Origin: DASUCS01 sp041166745
GTDB taxonomy: Bacteria; Actinomycetota; Acidimicrobiia; Acidimicrobiales; JACDCH01
Assembly: GCA_041166745.1 (NCBI GenBank)
Contig: JBEEGH010000005.1
Location: 1-64,000, forward strand
DNA: 64,000 nucleotides
Direction of reading: 5' to 3'
The notes beneath the pieces are model-generated. The model was not told the DNA's origin and made no database searches. It was given only the letters and a program-made list of their open reading frames with translations. Each line of letters opens with the position of its first letter. The stretch's first letter is position 1. The position numbers and the translations under genes are program-made. This document shows positions 1 to 8,784 of the stretch, piece after piece.

Positions 1-518
1 TCCGCCTCAAGGAACTCCCGAACCGTGGCGACGCCGCCTCCGATCCGCACGTCCTTCCCCTCAGCGGCGTCCTTGGCTTGCCGCAACGCCTCCACGGGCG
101 TCGCATCGAGAAAGTGAAACGTGGCGTCGGCCAGGGTGAAGCTGGGTCGGTGATGGTGGGTGAGGACGAACACGGGGGTGTGGAAGGGCGGGGTGTCTCC
201 CCACCACCCCGTCCAGTCGAGGTTCTCCCACGGGCCACGCTGCGGCCCGAACTTGTTGCGGCCCATGATCTCGGCACCGATGTTCCGCGCGAAGTCGCGG
301 GTGAAGTAGTCGTCCAGCCCTCGGGATCCGCCGGGCTCGGTTCGGCCCGCCCAGCTCGCGGTGGCGAACGCCCACGAGGCCAGGTCGGCCGGGAGGCTGG
401 CGGTGCCACCACCCCGGGGTTCGGCGTGTCCGAAAGGCGCCTCGAGGGTCTGACCCTCGCCCGCGCCGAACCCGTCCATCGACACCATGAAGTTCTGCAC
501 TCGCACCAGTTGAGACAT
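1..518 (-). CDS. Dihydrofolate reductase-family (RibD C-terminal fold) protein, 3' end cut by window
   Basis: Reverse-strand frame from ATG (complement of 516-518) runs off the left edge, so about 172 residues are visible and the C-terminus is missing. It begins MSQLVRVQNFMVSMDGFG, has the GRNKFGPQRGPWENLDWTGWW segment in the middle and IGGGVATVREFL near the edge. The 'xxSMDG' strand, 'MGRxxF' and the late 'GGG' motif are typical of the RibD-C/DHFR-like family that binds NADPH. Most members have no assigned substrate. Two shorter relatives lie at 27645 and 44401. It probably acts as a cytosolic reductase; the substrate cannot be told from sequence. Confidence 0.85.
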   Translation of the reverse strand, partial: MSQLVRVQNFMVSMDGFGAGEGQTLEAPFGHAEPRGGGTASLPADLASWAFATASWAGRTEPGGSRGLDDYFTRDFARNIGAEIMGRNKFGPQRGPWENLDWTGWWGDTPPFHTPVFVLTHHHRPSFTLADATFHFLDATPVEALRQAKDAAEGKDVRIGGGVATVREFLEA

Positions 519-637
519 TCCTCGATCCTTTCTCGGTGTGCGTACGCCGTTTGGGATGGTCTGCCTGGTCCTTCGGGGACGTATGGCCGCCGTCGAGACA
601 TGCCGCGTAGCCCGGCCTTCAGGGATACGTTGCGCGG

Positions 638-1375
638 GTGCCGGTCTTCGCGTTGTGGAGCGCACCACGCGCCCGTTCGACGGCCTTCTTCCGTTCGATA
701 GTCGAGCGTGCCGACATGGTCGCCGTCCACGAACCGTTCTCCGACCTGGCGGGCTTGGGTGAGACCGACGTCGAAGGGCGGCCGTTTGACTCACCGGTCT
801 CGCTCCTCGCCTGGCTGGCTGATCAGACACATGACCTCGACGTGTTCGTGAAGGACACGCCCAACCGCCGACACCACGAGCTCCTCGCCGATCGACGGTT
901 CCTCGCCGAGGCGCAACACGCGTTCCTCATCCGCCGGCCCGAGGAGATCGCCGCGTCGTTGTATGCGATCGTGCCCGACATGGGCATCGACGCGATCGGG
1001 CTCGAGTTCCTGCACGAGCTGTACACGGCAGTCCGCGACGCCGGTGGGCACCGCCCAGTCGTCATCGATTCCGACGACCTCGTTGCACGACCCGCGGCGA
1101 CAATGGCGGCGTACTGCGCGGCCGTCGAGCTGCCGTTCATCCCAGAGGCGCTCACGTGGGAGCCGGGCGAACGACACGAATGGCGACGGTCCGCACGTTG
1201 GCACGCGGACGTCAGCGCCAGCTCCGGCTTCGCGCCGCGCGAGCGCATGTATCCCCACACTGTCGAGAACTCCGACGAGCTGGCGCGCTTCGCCGCCCAT
1301 CATCTGCCGTTCTACAAGCAGCTCCACGCACACCGGCTCGACGTCGCGGCGTGGGAGCCAGTGGTGGCCTCCTGA
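638..1375 (+). CDS. Sulfotransferase-like P-loop protein
   Basis: 245 residues from a GTG start (MPVFALWSAPRARSTAFFRS). The N-terminal SAPRARSTAF stretch after a hydrophobic strand matches the phosphosulfate-binding loop of sulfotransferases and related HAD-linked nucleotide-binding proteins, in which R/S/T contact the phosphosulfate of PAPS. A later segment, FLIRRPEEIAASLYAIVPD, corresponds to the 3'-phosphate-binding region (RxPxxxxxS). The C-terminal region, EPGERHEWRRSARWHADV, resembles the substrate-loop region of small bacterial sulfotransferase-family proteins. The family is clear, but no acceptor can be proposed. It stands alone between the DHFR-like gene and a GNAT gene. Confidence 0.7.
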   Translation: MPVFALWSAPRARSTAFFRSIVERADMVAVHEPFSDLAGLGETDVEGRPFDSPVSLLAWLADQTHDLDVFVKDTPNRRHHELLADRRFLAEAQHAFLIRRPEEIAASLYAIVPDMGIDAIGLEFLHELYTAVRDAGGHRPVVIDSDDLVARPAATMAAYCAAVELPFIPEALTWEPGERHEWRRSARWHADVSASSGFAPRERMYPHTVENSDELARFAAHHLPFYKQLHAHRLDVAAWEPVVAS

Positions 1376-1475
1376 TCGTCGACTGGGGCACGACACGTCC
1401 ACGCCCGCGACGGTCGAGGCGTTGTGCGTGCGCCTCTTGTCGCTCACGCTTGACGGAGCTGCTGGACTGACCAGG

Positions 1476-1973
1476 GTGAACGAGATTCGGTGTCGACCGG
1501 CCGGAACCGAGGACTTCACCTTTCTCGCGACGATGCTTGGTGAGGCCGCAGTCTGGCGGCCTGACAAGCCGACACCGACCGCTGAGCAGGTGATGGCCGA
1601 TCCGCGGTACGCGCTGTATCTGGCTGGATGGCCAAGACAAGGCGACTATGGACTGGTTGCCGAACAGGACGGACCGGTGGGCGCGGCTTGGTATCGGACG
1701 TATACAGAGGCGAACCATGGCTATGGCTTCGTCGCTGAGGATGTGCCCGAACTGTCGATTGCAGTCATCGCCTCCCGTCGGCACGAGGGGATCGGACGAC
1801 GGCTCCTCATCGACCTCATCGAGGCCAGCGTTGCTCAGGGATATTCAGCCATGAGTCTCAGCGTCGCCGAGAACAATCCAGCGCGCGGCCTGTACGAGTC
1901 GACTGGCTTCGTCCCGGTCGAGAAGCACGGACGGTCCTGGACCATGGTTCGCCACGCCGCTCGATCAAGCTGA
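1476..1973 (+). CDS. GNAT-family N-acetyltransferase
   Basis: 165 residues from GTG 1476. This is the first start that leaves a normal GNAT N-terminus (VNEIRCRPAGTEDF); the frame stays open further upstream, but that translation is Arg/Ser-rich and not protein-like. The acetyl-CoA loop is seen as SRRHEGIGRRLLIDLIEAS (R/Q-x-x-G-x-G/A), followed by LSVAENNPARGLYESTGFVPVEKHG, the usual strand 5 and C-terminal NxxAxxxYexxGF signature. It transfers an acetyl group from acetyl-CoA to an unknown amine. No partner gene is adjacent. Confidence 0.85.
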   Translation: MNEIRCRPAGTEDFTFLATMLGEAAVWRPDKPTPTAEQVMADPRYALYLAGWPRQGDYGLVAEQDGPVGAAWYRTYTEANHGYGFVAEDVPELSIAVIASRRHEGIGRRLLIDLIEASVAQGYSAMSLSVAENNPARGLYESTGFVPVEKHGRSWTMVRHAARSS

Positions 1974-2051
1974 GTCCGACGACTGCGAGCGCGGCGCCGG
2001 GGGCCGTGCAGGCGGCATCCGCATCGCCGCCGGCGGAGCCTCAGCGGCCTG

Positions 2052-2870
2052 TCAGCGGAGCTGGTCGAGCACCTCGTCGACGCGGGCGAGCCGCCGAAAT
2101 CCCCATTGCTCGATGCCGGGTCGGTCGACCTTGTCGCGGACTCGCGCCGCGAGGTCGCGCAGGGAGCGAGCCAGCAGCGCGAACTCGAGGTGCGTCGCGT
2201 TCAGGTCCGGAGCGCCGTACGCCACGAGCAGGCCGTTCGAGCCTTCCTCGTCCAGCACCATCCAAAGGTCGTGCTCGCGCGGGGCAAGACAAGCGTGGTC
2301 CCAGTCGAGAATGGCGATGACCTCGCCGTGGTCATCCACGAGCATGTTGTCGCCGTAAAGGTCGTTGTGGACGAGCACGTTCGGCACGTTCGTTCGGCGG
2401 GCGCGATCGGTCACGGCTTCGAGCCGGTCGACGGCCGCTGCCAGTTCGTCCTGCCGGTCGGCGATCCACGGGTGGTCGCGGTGAGCACGCAGGAACTCGA
2501 TGCACCACTCGTCCATCGTGGTTCGGGGCAGGTTCACGTCCGTGATGGCGTGCAATCGCCGCAATATCCGCCCAAGCAGCGCGGGGTCCTCGGGAGCAGG
2601 TCGTCCATGCACGAACGGATACAGCGCGAAGGTCGACGTCGTGAGCCGGCCGTCGACCGTGCGCACCGGCGGCACCACCGGAAGCCCGCGTTGCTTGAGC
2701 TCATCGAGCAGGCCGAGGGTGGCGGGCGGGTCGCGCCGCCAGGCCTTCACGAACCACGATCCGTCGACGACGAAGGCGTCGGCCTCGAACCCGCCGGCAT
2801 GCCGCTCGATGGATGCCGCCACGATCCCGTAGTCGCGCTGGAGTGACGCCGCCAGGTCCCGCGCCTCCAT
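2052..2870 (-). CDS. Aminoglycoside phosphotransferase (APH)-family kinase
   Basis: 272 residues, ATG at 2870. It has the eukaryotic-like kinase core of APH/choline kinases: VKAWR (Lys42) in the N-lobe, the Brenner motif HNDLYGDN (His168, catalytic Asp170, Asn175) and the metal-binding ILDWDHA (Asp189/Asp191). The middle ALYPFVHGRP segment is the usual hinge region. It phosphorylates a small hydroxylated substrate with ATP or GTP. Environmental actinobacteria carry many such paralogues of unknown substrate, so antibiotic resistance should not be assumed. It is divergent from the methyltransferase at 2988, sharing a 117-bp intergenic region. Confidence 0.85.
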   Translation of the reverse strand: MEARDLAASLQRDYGIVAASIERHAGGFEADAFVVDGSWFVKAWRRDPPATLGLLDELKQRGLPVVPPVRTVDGRLTTSTFALYPFVHGRPAPEDPALLGRILRRLHAITDVNLPRTTMDEWCIEFLRAHRDHPWIADRQDELAAAVDRLEAVTDRARRTNVPNVLVHNDLYGDNMLVDDHGEVIAILDWDHACLAPREHDLWMVLDEEGSNGLLVAYGAPDLNATHLEFALLARSLRDLAARVRDKVDRPGIEQWGFRRLARVDEVLDQLR

Positions 2871-2922
2871 GCGTCCGAGGTTCGCGCGGTCGCGACGTCC
2901 GATTCCGGGGGTTAATCGAGTC

Positions 2923-2951
2923 TTGACGCTCGACTGACTTAGGCGTATGAC
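2923..2951 (+). promoter_or_regulatory. Sigma70-type promoter of the methyltransferase gene
   Basis: TTGACG at 2923-2928, a 17-bp spacer and TATGAC at 2946-2951 form a good housekeeping promoter. Its expected start point falls inside the palindrome that follows. The ATG at 2988 is preceded by GGGAGG at 2976-2981. Confidence 0.6.
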
Positions 2952-2968
2952 TTAGTCAAACGACTAAG
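2951..2968. promoter_or_regulatory. Palindromic operator, probable TetR site
   Basis: CTTAGTC-AAAC-GACTAAG is a perfect 7-bp inverted repeat overlapping the end of the -10 element and the expected transcription start. A further half-site-like GACTTAGG lies just upstream (about 2935-2942). The position suits steric repression. The TetR gene at 4061, in the same gene group, is the obvious candidate to bind it (inference). Confidence 0.6.
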
Positions 2969-2987
2969 ACTTCGTGGGAGGGCAAAG

Positions 2988-4034
2988 ATGGATGAGAGCA
3001 AGCTGATGGAGTTCGTGGGCAAGGCGGTGGGTGATGTCGGCGCCGTGCTCGCGGGTTCGATGGTGGTGATCGGGGATCGGCTCGGGCTGTATCGAGCGAT
3101 GGCCGGCGCAGGGGCGTTGACGTCCGAGGAGCTGGCCAAGAAGACGGGCACGTCGGAGCGGTACGTCCGGGAGTGGCTCGGGGCGCAAGCAGCGTCGGGC
3201 TATGTGGTCTACGCCGGCGACGGCCGCTACGAGCTACCCGCCGAGCACGCGGTTCCCTTGACGGACGAAAGCAGCGCCGCGTGTGTGATCGGTGCTTTCG
3301 AGACGGCGATTGGTGCGGCACAGGCGACTGATCGCATCGCCGACGCGTTCCTTACCGGTGAGGGAGTCTTCTGGGGTGATCACGACAGCCATGTGCACAC
3401 GGGTTGCGAGCGGTTCTTCCGGCCGGGGTACGTGAACTTCCTGACCTCGACCTGGATTCCGGCGCTCGATGGTGTGGAGGCTCGGTTGCACAAGGGCATT
3501 CGTGTCGCCGATGTGGGTTGCGGGCGCGGCGCCTCCACGGTTCACCTCGCGCAGGCGTATCCGAGGTCCACGTTCACTGGCGTCGACGCCCATGATGGGT
3601 CGGTCGATGCGGCTCGCAAGAGTGCGGCCGAGGCAGGGGTTGCCGACCGCGTCACGTTCGAACAGTCCACGGCGAAGTCCTTCGATGGCACGTACGACCT
3701 GATCGCGTTCTTCGACTGCCTGCACGACCTCGGCGATCCCGTCGGAGCACTCGCTCACGCACGAGAGCGTCTCGCCGAGGGCGGCACGGTGCTGATCGTC
3801 GAGCCCATGGCCGGAGACCGAGTGGAGGACAACCTCAACCCCGTCGGCGCCGCGTACTACGGGTTCTCGACCTTGCTCTGCACGCCCAACTCGCTGTCGC
3901 AGGAAACCAAGACAGCGCTGGGTGCGCAGGCCGGCGAGGGACGCATCCGTGATGTCGCTGCGCAGGCGGGCTTGAGCCAATTCCGTCGCGTGGCGGAGAC
4001 GCCGTTCAACCTCGTGTTCGAAGCCAAGGTCTGA
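2988..4034 (+). CDS. SAM-dependent methyltransferase with N-terminal winged helix
   Basis: 348 residues from ATG 2988. Residues about 25-85 form a winged-helix/dimerisation region (SEELAKKTGTSERYVREWL) like that of Rv2258c-type and O-methyltransferase-type enzymes. The class I fold follows with motif I VADVGCGRGAST, an acidic TGVDAHDGS, and LIAFFDCLHDLGDP. These show a SAM-binding small-molecule methyltransferase. It heads a likely transcription unit with the TetR gene (26-bp gap) and the hydrolase-glycosyltransferase fusion, under the promoter/operator at 2923-2968. The substrate is unknown. Confidence 0.85.
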   Translation: MDESKLMEFVGKAVGDVGAVLAGSMVVIGDRLGLYRAMAGAGALTSEELAKKTGTSERYVREWLGAQAASGYVVYAGDGRYELPAEHAVPLTDESSAACVIGAFETAIGAAQATDRIADAFLTGEGVFWGDHDSHVHTGCERFFRPGYVNFLTSTWIPALDGVEARLHKGIRVADVGCGRGASTVHLAQAYPRSTFTGVDAHDGSVDAARKSAAEAGVADRVTFEQSTAKSFDGTYDLIAFFDCLHDLGDPVGALAHARERLAEGGTVLIVEPMAGDRVEDNLNPVGAAYYGFSTLLCTPNSLSQETKTALGAQAGEGRIRDVAAQAGLSQFRRVAETPFNLVFEAKV

Positions 4035-4060
4035 ACCGAGCGAGCCGTACGATCCCGGCC

Positions 4061-4660
4061 GTGGTCACCCCCGCCCGAGTCGATGCCACCGATGCCCTTC
4101 TCGATGCTGCCGAAGAGCTGCTCGTCGAAGTGGGTTATGCCGGCATCACCACGCGCAAGCTTGCTGAGCGGGCGGGGGTCAACCACGGTCTCGTGCACTA
4201 CTACTTCGGATCGATGGAGGAGCTGCTCCTCCGGGCGGTCGAGCGGTTCACCGACGCGTTGGTCGAGCGACAACGAGCGATGTATGCCGCTGACATTCCC
4301 TTCATCCTCAAATGGCGAACGGCGATGCGGTTCTTGGACGAGGACGCAGACTCCGGTTACCACAAGGTGTGGCTCGAGATGCAAGCAATGGCGTGGAACG
4401 CTTCGCCGGTTCGTGAACGACTACAGGACGTTCATAGGCGGTGGATGGCTGTGGTGAAGCCAGCATTCGATGCGGGCCTGGCGGAGCTCGGTGTCGACAA
4501 GCGCCGGTTCTCGACCGACGCAGTGGTGTCGCTCGTGCTCACTTTTAATCAGGGGATCATGCTCGAGCGCCTCTCCGGAGTGGACTCCGGGCATCGAGCA
4601 CTACTGCGGATGATCGACCGCACGATCGAGCGACTGTGGGAGGAGCAGGAAGATCCATGA
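4061..4660 (+). CDS. TetR/AcrR-family transcriptional regulator
   Basis: 199 residues from GTG 4061. The N-terminal HTH is classic: DAAEELLVEVGYAGITTRKL, then ERAGVNHGLVHYYFGSMEEL. The ligand domain follows and no other domain is seen. Its stop overlaps the start of the next gene by ATGA, so the two are translationally coupled. It probably autoregulates this gene group through the palindrome at 2951-2968 (inference from position). Confidence 0.9.
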   Translation: MVTPARVDATDALLDAAEELLVEVGYAGITTRKLAERAGVNHGLVHYYFGSMEELLLRAVERFTDALVERQRAMYAADIPFILKWRTAMRFLDEDADSGYHKVWLEMQAMAWNASPVRERLQDVHRRWMAVVKPAFDAGLAELGVDKRRFSTDAVVSLVLTFNQGIMLERLSGVDSGHRALLRMIDRTIERLWEEQEDP

Positions 4661-6780
4661 GGGCACGCCAACCGGATTTCACCGGAACGCTCGACCGCGA
4701 TGGCGTCGAGATCGCGTACGAGGTCTTCGGAGCCGCGCACCAGAACACGATCCTGCTGCTCCCGACCTGGTCGGTCGTGCACAGCCGCCACTGGAAGGCG
4801 CAGGTGCCCGTCCTCGCCCGCCACCACCGCGTCGTCACATTCGACGGGCGGGGCAACGGAGCATCGGGCCGCCCGGTGGGCGCCGACGCCTATCTCCCCG
4901 AGGAGTTCGCCGCCGACGCGATCGCCGTGCTCGACAGGACGGAGACGGCGCGAGCGATGATCGCCGGCGTCAGCTTCGGGGGGCTCGTCGCGCTCCTGCT
5001 CGCGGCCCAGCACCCAGAGAGAATCGCCGGGGCGTGCTTTCTCGGGGCGCTCGTGCCCTTCATCGAGGTCGGCGTGCCGGAGATGTTCGTCGGGGACTTC
5101 GACGTGGAGCGAGACACCTACGACGGCTGGGAGCTGTACAACCGTCACGCCTACCAGCGCGACTACCGACGGTTCCTTGAGTTCTTCTTCGAGCGCTGTT
5201 TTCCTGAGCCGCACTCGACCAAGCAGCGTGACGACGCCGTCGGGTGGGGTCTCGAGACGAACCCGTCGACCCTGACTGACACGAGCGACGCCCACCGGAT
5301 GAGCATCCCGCCACTCCTCGGCAAACCAATCGACGACCTCTGCGCCGCGGTCAGGTGTCCCACGCTGCACATCCATGGCGATCAGGACGAAGTCACCCCA
5401 CACGCCTGGGCGGTCGAGCTCGCCGCGCGGCTCGGCGGCGACCTGCTGACCGTCGAAGGCGGTGGCCACCTCCTCCAAGCGCGCGAGCCGGTGCTCGTCA
5501 ACGACGCGCTTCTGCGGCTCGCCGACCGTGTCCTCCCGCGAGCGCCGCGCCACGTCACGTGGACGCGCGCTCTAAACCGGCCCAAGAAGGTGCTCTATCT
5601 CAGCTCGCCGATCGGCCTGGGCCATGCGCGACGAGACCTCGCAATCGCTCGCGAACTTCGAGCACAGTGCGACGACGTCCAGGTCGACTGGCTCACGCAA
5701 CACCCCGTGACCGCTTTCCTCGAGGGCGTAGGTGAGTCGGTGCACCCCGCGGCCAGGCACCTGGCCAACGAGTCGGCCCACATCGAGGGCGAAGCGCACG
5801 AACACGACCTCCACGCCTTTCAAGCGATCCGTCGCATGGACGAGATTCTCGTGTCGAACTTCTCCGTATTGCAGGAGATCGTCGACGGCGGTGAGTACGA
5901 CCTTGTCGTCGGGGACGAAGCCTGGGATGTCGACTACTTCTGGCACGAGAACCCCGAGCTGAAGCGCACCGCGTTCGTCTGGATGACCGACTTCGTGGGT
6001 TGGCTGCCGATGCCCGACGGCGGTGCCCGCGAGGCAGAACTCACCGCCGACTACAACGCCGAGATGCTCGAGCACGTCGAGCGCTTCGCCCGAATCCGCG
6101 ACCGTTCGATCTTTGTCGGCGCACCTGAAGACATCGTGCCCGACAGCTTCGGGCCCGGGCTGCCATCTGTTCGCGATTGGACCGAACGACATTTCGACTT
6201 CGCCGGCTACATCACCGGTTTCGATCCCGCTGAGCTTGCCGATCGGGCGGAGCTACGCGAGCAGCTCGGATATCCCCGCGACACCCCGGTCGTGGTCGTC
6301 ACTGTCGGCGGCTCAGGAGTGGGCGAGGCGCTGCTGCGCAAGCTCATCGACGCGTATCCAATAGCTCGCAAGAAGATCGACGACTTGCAACTGCTCGTCG
6401 TCGCCGGTCCCCGGATCGATTCAAGGTCGCTCCCAGAAGTCGAGGGCATCGACGTCCGCGGCTACGTACCTGATCTACAACGGCATCTTGCCGCGTGCGA
6501 CGCCGCCATCGTGCAAGGGGGACTCACGACCACGATGGAACTCGTCGCCACCGGCCGACCGTTCCTCTACTTTCCGTTGCACAACCACTTCGAGCAGCAG
6601 CGCCACGTGCGGCACCGCCTAGAACGTCACCGCGCCGGACGATGCATGACCTTCGCCGACAGCGACCCCGACACCATCGCCGACGCGCTCGCCGATGAAC
6701 TCGCCCGCGACCTCAACTACCTGCCCGTGCCGACCGACGGAGCGTCGCGCGCCGCCACCCTTATTGCGGAGTTGCTCTGA
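4657..6780 (+). CDS. Alpha/beta hydrolase fused to a MurG/GT28-like glycosyltransferase
   Basis: 707 residues from ATG 4657, chosen because it overlaps the TetR stop and follows a purine-rich site. Residues about 10-290 are an alpha/beta hydrolase with nucleophile elbow GVSFGG (Ser106), Asp244 in HGDQDEV and His271 in GGGHLL. Residues about 308-707 are a GT-B glycosyltransferase: SSPIGLGHARRDLA at its start (GxGHxxR), TVGGSG, and the C-terminal donor site VQGGLTTTMELVATGRP, FPLHNHFEQQRHV. Both active sites look intact. The two activities probably act on one glycosylated or acylated metabolite, perhaps also methylated by the gene at 2988 (inference). A frame-fusion error is unlikely because the linker is continuous and in normal codon usage. 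Confidence 0.85.
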   Translation: MRARQPDFTGTLDRDGVEIAYEVFGAAHQNTILLLPTWSVVHSRHWKAQVPVLARHHRVVTFDGRGNGASGRPVGADAYLPEEFAADAIAVLDRTETARAMIAGVSFGGLVALLLAAQHPERIAGACFLGALVPFIEVGVPEMFVGDFDVERDTYDGWELYNRHAYQRDYRRFLEFFFERCFPEPHSTKQRDDAVGWGLETNPSTLTDTSDAHRMSIPPLLGKPIDDLCAAVRCPTLHIHGDQDEVTPHAWAVELAARLGGDLLTVEGGGHLLQAREPVLVNDALLRLADRVLPRAPRHVTWTRALNRPKKVLYLSSPIGLGHARRDLAIARELRAQCDDVQVDWLTQHPVTAFLEGVGESVHPAARHLANESAHIEGEAHEHDLHAFQAIRRMDEILVSNFSVLQEIVDGGEYDLVVGDEAWDVDYFWHENPELKRTAFVWMTDFVGWLPMPDGGAREAELTADYNAEMLEHVERFARIRDRSIFVGAPEDIVPDSFGPGLPSVRDWTERHFDFAGYITGFDPAELADRAELREQLGYPRDTPVVVVTVGGSGVGEALLRKLIDAYPIARKKIDDLQLLVVAGPRIDSRSLPEVEGIDVRGYVPDLQRHLAACDAAIVQGGLTTTMELVATGRPFLYFPLHNHFEQQRHVRHRLERHRAGRCMTFADSDPDTIADALADELARDLNYLPVPTDGASRAATLIAELL

Positions 6781-6982
6781 ACAGCCAGCTCCGCACGGCA
6801 CCGCAGCCGTGTCGATCTTCGGAGGTCTACCACGGCCTCGGACGATCCGAGGGGCGTAAAGGCACTGCTCATCAGGCTGCATCGCGGTGATCGTGCTCGC
6901 ATCGATCGTGACGCTCTCGCGTCGCGATGCCCAACCGAATTGGCGGACAACATGAACCTTGACGTCGAGCTCGTGCTAGCAA

Positions 6983-7627
6983 GTGCGCGTGGGTGAGGAC
7001 GTCCGCGTTGGCGACCTTGGCGCTTATCTTGTTGCAGGCGGTCACAGCGCCGTCGTTGTCCCGCACGAGTGGGATGGGGTGGTCCCACACACGCGCGAAG
7101 TGACAGAACGCGTCGCTGCAGAGGGATTTACGGCGGTCGCCCTCGACCTGTACGACGGTGAGTGGGCCACCGACGATGTCGAGGCCGCCCGGCTTCAGCA
7201 GCGGATTCTCAGGGATCCGGACGCAGCTGCCGCGCGAATTGCCGGTGCCGTAAAGGAGCTACGAAATCACGGCCACGCCAAGGTCGCCCTTATGGGCTTC
7301 TGCACTGGCGCTTCCTTGGCGCTCCTGACGTCCGCGAGCTCGCCGATCGATGCGACCGTGGCCTACTACGGGATCTTCGAAGATCATGCGGACCGCAAGA
7401 TGACGAACCCGGTACTCGTACATCTCGCCGAGCACGAGGAGTACTACCCCTCCGCCGACCGCTTCCGGGCATGGTTCGCCGGTATGAGCAACGTCACGAT
7501 CCACGTGTACGCCGGGTGCAGGCACGCGTTCTTCGACGAGACCGTCCCGACTCACTACGACGCCGTCGCTGCATCTTCGTCGTGGGAACGAACGATGTCC
7601 TTCCTGCGCCACCACTTGGCCGACTGA
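6983..7627 (+). CDS. Dienelactone hydrolase-family protein
   Basis: 214 residues from GTG 6983. Motifs of the family are present: GFCTGASLALL with Cys as nucleophile, an acidic residue in the AEHEEYYPS region, and His in YAGCRHAFFDET. The VVVPHEWDGVVPHTREVTERVA opening is the usual first strand and helix. It hydrolyses lactones or esters in the cytosol. The 202-bp gap before it shows no clear promoter or other feature. Confidence 0.85.
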   Translation: MRVGEDVRVGDLGAYLVAGGHSAVVVPHEWDGVVPHTREVTERVAAEGFTAVALDLYDGEWATDDVEAARLQQRILRDPDAAAARIAGAVKELRNHGHAKVALMGFCTGASLALLTSASSPIDATVAYYGIFEDHADRKMTNPVLVHLAEHEEYYPSADRFRAWFAGMSNVTIHVYAGCRHAFFDETVPTHYDAVAASSSWERTMSFLRHHLAD

Positions 7628-7740
7628 TCGCCGTACCTCTCTCCGTCGGCTGGCCAGCAGCGTCTGACGCCGAGCCGGCGATGTGGGGCACTCGCGCGCC
7701 TTCCAGGCAGATCGATGCTGACCGCGCTTCTCCTGGGATG

Positions 7741-7905
7741 ATGACGCGCATGAGCGAGAGCGATAACACCGACGTCGGGCGAGCACCGATCTGCCCGTCT
7801 TGCGGCGTCACGGCTCTCCCCGCAGAGACCTCGAACGTCATCGACTCTGGCTTCGTGTGCGAGAACCCCGACTGCGATTCCTTCGGAGACGCCGTCGAGT
7901 CCTAG
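7741..7905 (+). CDS. Small zinc-ribbon-like protein
   Basis: 54 residues. Four cysteines are arranged as CPSCG near residue 19 and CENPDC near residue 40, as in a small zinc ribbon. Start choice is uncertain: ATG at 7738, 7741 and 7750 are in frame. It could bind zinc and act as a protein- or nucleic-acid-binding module; no specific function is recognisable. The remaining sequence to 8082 shows nothing convincing. Confidence 0.55.
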   Translation: MTRMSESDNTDVGRAPICPSCGVTALPAETSNVIDSGFVCENPDCDSFGDAVES

Positions 7906-8082
7906 GTGCGCGTAGATCGCGCGAGGTGACATGGCCTCGTTTCGGCGTTTGGTGTTACCCGCGCCCGCGTGTCTCGCCGCGCGTTTTGGGACACCGTTCC
8001 GTGCGCGCGATCTCCGAGCAGATCGCCATTCGGCGCTGCAGGTCGATCGCGGTATCCCTGCCCCGGCGGATCATCTCGGCCC

Positions 8083-8784
8083 TTACTCGATCAGGTCTGT
8101 GCCAGCGGGGCCGAAGACGGCAAGTGACTCGATGACTGCGGCTGGGTCGGCGGACCACTCGTACTGGAGAATCTGGCGCCGGCTTCGTCGGCCGAGCCGC
8201 CAGCGCAGCGTCTCGAACCGCGAGGACACGACGACAAGCTCGCCATCACCTGCGCCATCAAGAACGCCTTCCCCATCACCCCAGACAACACGTACCGGTA
8301 CGGGCAGAGGCTCGGCCCGCAGGCACAGCGCCTCGACACCTCGAACCACGGCTGCGCTCGTGCGTGCACCCGCAACACCAAGAGCACCGCGGAGATCGTG
8401 CTCATGTGACACGAGGTCGAGGATCGGCGTCCAAGCACGAGCGGCGGCAATCATTGGTTCCAGAACCGCCGACCACTCGCACCAAGCCGCGACCAGATCG
8501 GGGGAATGCTCCCTCCGATGCCGGCGCAATTGAGCCTCGGTCACTTCCTCCGTCGGAGGACCTTGCAGCCTGCCGGAAACGATGTCTTCAGCACCGCCGA
8601 CTACGTGGGCGAGGAGATCTCGAACCAACCACTCCGGGCACGCAGGTACCGGACGATCAAGATCGGCTTCGCGAAGTGACTCGACCATCCCGGTGATGCG
8701 AGTGCGGGTCTCGCGGTAGAGCTGGCCGAGGTCGACGGCTTGCTCCGGCACCCGAGGGGCAGCGGTGGTGGGCTCCGCGTTCAC
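8083..8784 (-). CDS. Maleylpyruvate isomerase-family (DinB-like, mycothiol-dependent) protein
   Basis: 233 residues from GTG 8784, which overlaps the stop of the upstream SRPBCC gene as GTGA. The segment CPEWLVRDLLAHVVGGAEDI, with a metal-ligand His in the first helix region, is the hallmark of the TIGR03083/MDMPI N-terminal domain. DLVSHEHDLRGALG in the middle provides the second His-rich helix. A C-terminal domain (about residues 150-233) is present as in full-length members. Characterised members are mycothiol-dependent isomerases or transferases; the substrate is unknown here. It is the last gene of a three-gene ArsR operon. Confidence 0.8.
   Translation of the reverse strand: MNAEPTTAAPRVPEQAVDLGQLYRETRTRITGMVESLREADLDRPVPACPEWLVRDLLAHVVGGAEDIVSGRLQGPPTEEVTEAQLRRHRREHSPDLVAAWCEWSAVLEPMIAAARAWTPILDLVSHEHDLRGALGVAGARTSAAVVRGVEALCLRAEPLPVPVRVVWGDGEGVLDGAGDGELVVVSSRFETLRWRLGRRSRRQILQYEWSADPAAVIESLAVFGPAGTDLIE

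Noticed and set aside
2052..2870. Aminoglycoside resistance gene
   Set aside because: The fold is APH-like, but many such kinases act on other substrates and nothing here points to antibiotics.
5572..6192. Reverse-strand frame opposite the glycosyltransferase domain
   Set aside because: Antisense to well-supported motifs; no start site or family features.
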